From: Alkalibacter rhizosphaerae
Lineage (GTDB): Bacteria > Bacillota > Clostridia > Eubacteriales > Alkalibacteraceae
Length of the DNA: 64,000 bases
NCBI RefSeq assembly: GCF_017352215.1
Contig: NZ_CP071444.1
Span: forward strand, 1,240,001-1,304,000
Direction of reading: 5' to 3'
Shown here: piece after piece, positions 57,808 to 64,000 of the stretch
How the letters are laid out: the number at the start of each line of letters is the position of its first letter
How positions within the stretch are numbered: position 1 is the stretch's first letter
Notes under the pieces: model-generated
Told to the model about the DNA's origin: nothing
Databases searched by the model: none
Seen by the model: only the letters and a program-made list of their open reading frames with translations
Made by a program: the position numbers and the translations under genes

Positions 57808-58053
57808 TTATTCTTTCAACAACACTGCAGCCGCAGTTTTTCGCTCAATGCCACAGGCCGTACCCAATTCACTCATACTATTTACAAATGTGATCTCCAC
57901 TCCATGATTTTCACAGAGCATTTCAACTTCTTTTTTTATGGGAGCATCCGCATCCAGAGCCAAATACACTCTTTCCGCCTGATCTGCCCGAACAGCTTTC
58001 ATCGTCTGTCTCGTCCCGACAAGAACTTGGCTTGCCTTTAAATCTTCCAGCAT
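57808..58053 (-). CDS. L7Ae-like K-turn RNA-binding protein (YbxF/RplGB-like)
   Basis: 81 residues. LEDLKASQVLVGTRQTMKAV, VYLALDADAPIKKEVEMLC and the C-terminal LGTACGIERKTAAAVLL match bacterial L7Ae homologues, which bind kink-turn RNA. The place between rpoC and rpsL is that of ybxF in Bacillus. The start is ATG 58053 after AAGGAGG. Confidence 0.92.
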   Translation of the reverse strand: MLEDLKASQVLVGTRQTMKAVRADQAERVYLALDADAPIKKEVEMLCENHGVEITFVNSMSELGTACGIERKTAAAVLLKE

Positions 58054-58127
58054 ATTCCTACCTCCTTGTGGACGCCTGCAGATGCGCTTATAAATTTTAT
58101 CACTGGCATCCAGACATGTCAACCTTT

Positions 58128-61100
58128 TTATAGGTCAAGATCGTCGATGAGCACTTCTGAAAGGTCGATCTCATCGGTGAACTCATCCAACGAGAACTCT
58201 TCTTCCACTTCGTCTTCTTCCAATTCTACATTGCGGTATCCCTTGACACCGGTTCCCGCAGGAACCAGTTTTCCTATGATGACATTTTCCTTGAGGCCGA
58301 TCAACGGATCCACTTTTCCTTTAATTGCTGCATCGGTCAATACTCGAGTGGTCTCCTGGAAGGATGCGGCAGACAAGAAACTTTCCGTAGCAAGGGACGC
58401 TTTGGTGATCCCCAGCAACACACGGGACGCCGATGCCGGCTCCAGATCGTCTGCAACTACCTTGGCATTCTCTTCTTCAAACGCAAAGATGTCCACCAGT
58501 CCGCCCGGCAATAATTGGGTGGCACCCGGTTCTTCGATCTTCACTTTTCGAAGCATCTGTCGAACGATCAGCTCGATGTGCTTGTCGCTGATATGTACCC
58601 CCTGCAAGCGGTATACTTTCTGTACTTCTTGAAGGATGTATTTTTGAACACCGGATACGCCTTTGATGCTCAAAATGTCGTTGGGGTTGATGGAACCGTC
58701 GGTGATCTCGTCTCCGGCTTCCACCTCATCTTTATTATTGACTTTCAGTCGGGAACCATATGGGATCAGATAAACTTTCTCGTCATCCTCATTGATCACC
58801 GCAACTTCTTTTTTCTTCTTGGTTTCTCGAACTTCCACTGTACCTGCGATCTCGGAGATGATGGCCAAACCTTTTGGTTTTCTCGCCTCAAAGAGCTCCT
58901 CGACCCTGGGAAGACCCTGGGTGATGTCGTCGGCACTGGCCACGCCACCGGTGTGGAATGTACGCATGGTCAACTGGGTCCCCGGCTCGCCGATGGACTG
59001 GGCGGCAATGATCCCTACCGCTTCCCCGATCCGTACCGGTTCCCAAGTGGTCAGGTCCACGCCGTAGCACTTGGCGCAAACACCTACTTTGGACTGGCAG
59101 TTGGTGATGGAGCGGATGGATACTTCCTTGATGCCCGCCTTTTCGATCTTCTCTGCGACCAATCGGGTAATGATCTCCCCGGCCTTGACCAAAACTTCTC
59201 CTGTTTGAGGATCCGTTACGTCTTCAAAAGCGTACCGCCCGGATAGACGATCCTTCAAGGACTCGATGATCTCTCCGCCATCGTTGATCTCTTTTGCAAG
59301 ATATCCTACAGGGCTTCCACAATCTTCTTCCTTGATGATGACATCCTGGGATACATCCACCAATCGTCTGGTCAAGTATCCGGAGTCTGCCGTACGAAGG
59401 GCCGTATCCGCCAATCCTTTTCGGGCGCCGTGGGTGGAGATAAAGAATTCCAGAACGTTCAATCCCTCACGGAAGTTGGAACGGATCGGCAACTCGATGA
59501 TCTTTCCAGATGGGCTGGCCATCAATCCACGCATACCTGCAAGCTGACGGATCTGGTTCTTGCTGCCTCGGGCTCCTGAATTGGCCATCATATTGATGGG
59601 ATTCAAAGGATCCAAATGGTCCATCAAGGCATCTGTTACTTCGTCCGTCGTATGGTTCCATATGTCGATGACTTTTTGGTATCGCTCGTCTTCCGAGATC
59701 AAACCTCTTCGGAAAAGCTTTTGCACCTTGTCTACTTCGATCTCTGCCAAGGCCAGTAGTTCCGGCTTTTTGGAGGGAACTTCCATGTCGCTTACACCTA
59801 CCGTGATGGCACCGATGGTGGAGTAATGGAATCCCATTCGCTTGATGTTGTCCAGCGTGACAGAGGTATGTGTCGGTCCGTGTTTTTCGTAACATTTCTC
59901 GACGATGGCAGACAGGACTTTCTTGTCTACGGTCGTATTTATTTCCAATTGGAACATTTCTTCTTCTGTATCTCTTGGGACAAATCCCAAGTCTTGGGGT
60001 ATGATCTCGTTGAACAAGAACCTTCCTACGGTACTTTCCACGATTTTCTGCTTGTCTACCCCATCAATATTTTTTGTGAGTCGAACCTTTACTCTGGAAT
60101 GAAGGGATACTACCTTGTTGTTGTAGGCTTTCTCCATCTCTTCCATGTCTGCAAAGATCTTGCCTTCACCGGCAGCACCTTCGGTTTCAATGGTCAAATA
60201 GTAGGAACCGAGGATCATGTCTTGGGTGGGGCTGATGACCGGGCTTCCATCTTGGGGCTTCAAAATATTGTTGGCCGCCAACATGAGGAATCTGGCTTCT
60301 GCTTGTGCTTCTACGGACAGTGGAACGTGGACCGCCATTTGGTCTCCGTCAAAGTCTGCATTATATGCCGTACAAACCAGGGGATGCAACTTGATGGCTC
60401 GTCCTTCTACCAAGATGGGCTCGAAAGCCTGGATCCCCAATCTATGCAAGGTGGGAGCTCGGTTCAACAACACCGGATGCTCTTTGATGACTTCTTCCAG
60501 CACGTCCCATACTTCCGGTCGAAGTCGTTCCACCATGCGCTTGGCGCTTTTGATGTTTTGTGCAAATTTCTTTTGTACCAGTTCCTTCATAACAAAAGGC
60601 TTGAACAATTCGATGGCCATTTCTTTCGGCAATCCGCACTGGTACATTTTCAGTTCCGGTCCTACTACGATAACCGATCGACCGGAATAGTCTACCCGTT
60701 TTCCCAACAAGTTTTGTCGGAATCGGCCTTGCTTTCCTTTCAGCATGTCGCTCAAGGATTTTAACGGTCTGTTTCCGGGGCCGGTGACTGGTCTTCCTCT
60801 ACGACCATTGTCGATGAGTGCGTCTACGGCTTCCTGCAACATCCTTTTTTCGTTTTGTACGATGATGTCCGGTGCATCCAGATCCAAGAGACGCTTCAAC
60901 CGGTTGTTGCGGTTGATCACTCTTCGATACAGGTCATTCAAGTCGGAAGTGGCAAATCGTCCACCGTCCAACTGGACCATGGGACGAAGCTCCGGCGGAA
61001 TGACCGGTACTACTTCCAGGATCATCCACTCCGGATTGTTTCCGGAAGTACGGAATGCTTCCACTGCCTCCAGTCGACGGACCGTTCGGATCCTCTTCTG

Positions 61101-61700
61101 GCCGGTGCTGTTTTTCAAATCTTCTCTCAGTGCCTGAGATTCTGCGTCCAGGTCCAACTGGGAAAGCAGGTCCTTTATTGCTTCTGCGCCAATGGACGCC
61201 TTAAACTCATTGCCGTATTTCTCCCGGTATTCCCGATACTCCCGCTCACTGAGCAGCTGCTTGGGCGAAAGAGGGGTATTCCCCGGATGGGTTATTACAT
61301 AGGATGCAAAGTAAATGACCTTTTCCAAAGAACGGGGGGACATTTCCAGCACCAATCCCATTCTGCTTGGTATTCCCTTGAAATACCAGATGTGGGAAAC
61401 GGGAGCTGCCAATTCGATGTGCCCCATTCTTTCCCGGCGCACTTTCGATCGGGTTACCTCGACGCCGCAATTTTCGCAGACGATCCCCTTGTAGCGTACT
61501 CTCTTGTATTTCCCGCAATGACACTCCCAGTCTCGGGTCGGTCCAAATATCTTTTCACAAAACAAGCCTTCCTTTTCCGGCTTGAGGGTTCTATAGTTGA
61601 TGGTCTCGGGTTTCTTGACCTCTCCTTTTGACCACTCTCGTATCTTTTCTGGTGAAGCCAATCCAATTTTGATCGCTTTGAAATCAAAAAATTCATTCAA
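58128..61700 (-). CDS. rpoC: RNA polymerase beta-prime subunit
   Basis: About 1190 residues. An N-terminal zinc finger, [20 protein letters not shown]; the catalytic magnesium loop [12 protein letters not shown]; the bridge helix and trigger loop region ([20 protein letters not shown]); and a second cysteine cluster [14 protein letters not shown] start at TTG 61700 ([16 protein letters not shown]), about 9 nt after GGGAG, because this matches the family N-terminus; GTG 61730 would add ten residues without homology. Confidence 0.98.
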   Translation of the reverse strand: MNEFFDFKAIKIGLASPEKIREWSKGEVKKPETINYRTLKPEKEGLFCEKIFGPTRDWECHCGKYKRVRYKGIVCENCGVEVTRSKVRRERMGHIELAAPVSHIWYFKGIPSRMGLVLEMSPRSLEKVIYFASYVITHPGNTPLSPKQLLSEREYREYREKYGNEFKASIGAEAIKDLLSQLDLDAESQALREDLKNSTGQKRIRTVRRLEAVEAFRTSGNNPEWMILEVVPVIPPELRPMVQLDGGRFATSDLNDLYRRVINRNNRLKRLLDLDAPDIIVQNEKRMLQEAVDALIDNGRRGRPVTGPGNRPLKSLSDMLKGKQGRFRQNLLGKRVDYSGRSVIVVGPELKMYQCGLPKEMAIELFKPFVMKELVQKKFAQNIKSAKRMVERLRPEVWDVLEEVIKEHPVLLNRAPTLHRLGIQAFEPILVEGRAIKLHPLVCTAYNADFDGDQMAVHVPLSVEAQAEARFLMLAANNILKPQDGSPVISPTQDMILGSYYLTIETEGAAGEGKIFADMEEMEKAYNNKVVSLHSRVKVRLTKNIDGVDKQKIVESTVGRFLFNEIIPQDLGFVPRDTEEEMFQLEINTTVDKKVLSAIVEKCYEKHGPTHTSVTLDNIKRMGFHYSTIGAITVGVSDMEVPSKKPELLALAEIEVDKVQKLFRRGLISEDERYQKVIDIWNHTTDEVTDALMDHLDPLNPINMMANSGARGSKNQIRQLAGMRGLMASPSGKIIELPIRSNFREGLNVLEFFISTHGARKGLADTALRTADSGYLTRRLVDVSQDVIIKEEDCGSPVGYLAKEINDGGEIIESLKDRLSGRYAFEDVTDPQTGEVLVKAGEIITRLVAEKIEKAGIKEVSIRSITNCQSKVGVCAKCYGVDLTTWEPVRIGEAVGIIAAQSIGEPGTQLTMRTFHTGGVASADDITQGLPRVEELFEARKPKGLAIISEIAGTVEVRETKKKKEVAVINEDDEKVYLIPYGSRLKVNNKDEVEAGDEITDGSINPNDILSIKGVSGVQKYILQEVQKVYRLQGVHISDKHIELIVRQMLRKVKIEEPGATQLLPGGLVDIFAFEEENAKVVADDLEPASASRVLLGITKASLATESFLSAASFQETTRVLTDAAIKGKVDPLIGLKENVIIGKLVPAGTGVKGYRNVELEEDEVEEEFSLDEFTDEIDLSEVLIDDLDL

Positions 61701-61746
61701 GGAGCTTCTCTCCCTTCTCAAATTATTCACACACTACATCCGCAGT

Positions 61747-64000
<2,254 letters not shown>

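Overview
The window is a stretch of housekeeping chromosome from a Gram-positive anaerobe of the Clostridia/Tissierellia type. The evidence is the gene order (purR-spoVG-glmU-prs-pth-mfd-prsA-spoVB-mazG-hup-rqcP, then the complete S10-spc-alpha ribosomal cluster followed by ecfA1-ecfA2-ecfT-truA-rplM-rpsI), strong AGGAGG ribosome binding sites, a Re-type citrate synthase, a superoxide reductase and a zinc-type S14. The species cannot be named from sequence alone. Nearly every gene lies on the minus strand. Only five genes are on the plus strand: an MBL hydrolase, murC, a patatin-like gene, superoxide reductase and a phospholipase C-like gene. I see no rRNA, tRNA, CRISPR array, insertion sequence or prophage.

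Layout. 1-5.7 kb: purine genes purL-purC-purF (purF runs off the left edge), with a PurR-type operator in the purL promoter. 5.8-20.6 kb: a lone MBL hydrolase, then the purR...rqcP block; the repressor gene purR is thus in the same window as its likely target. 20.8-27.9 kb: small mono- or bicistronic units, namely murC, queT under a preQ1 riboswitch, a patatin-like gene with degraded catalytic motifs, a SEC-C protein, acylphosphatase, superoxide reductase, an Atg22/UMF1-type MFS carrier and a zinc-dependent phospholipase C-like protein. They are separated by clear bidirectional terminators. 28-33.3 kb: aconitase and Re-citrate synthase as a pair, then trpS and murI. 33.4-37.7 kb: rplM-rpsI with their own strong promoter, truA and the energy-coupling module EcfA1A2T. 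37.7-53.3 kb: one very long ribosomal operon (rpsJ to rplQ, with secY, adk, map, a KOW protein, infA and rpoA). 53.4-64 kb: tuf, fusA, rpsG, rpsL, an L7Ae-like gene, rpoC and rpoB (5' end outside the window).

Three long core genes (purL, mfd, fusA) are each split by the loss of one base in a G/C run. Restoring one base in each case gives a full-length protein. The common pattern points to consensus errors rather than true gene loss, and I annotate them as single genes.

I did not find a clear new multi-gene system. The most interesting items are the degenerate patatin-like protein, the tandem PrsA-like lipoproteins of which one has lost both parvulin histidines, the preQ1-I aptamer in front of queT, the perfect palindrome at the start of the Re-citrate synthase/aconitase transcript, six helically phased A-tracts directly upstream of the S10 promoter, the 21-bp tandem repeat in the rplM leader, and a long GC hairpin that swallows the first ATG of mfd. 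Several genes appear to start at TTG.
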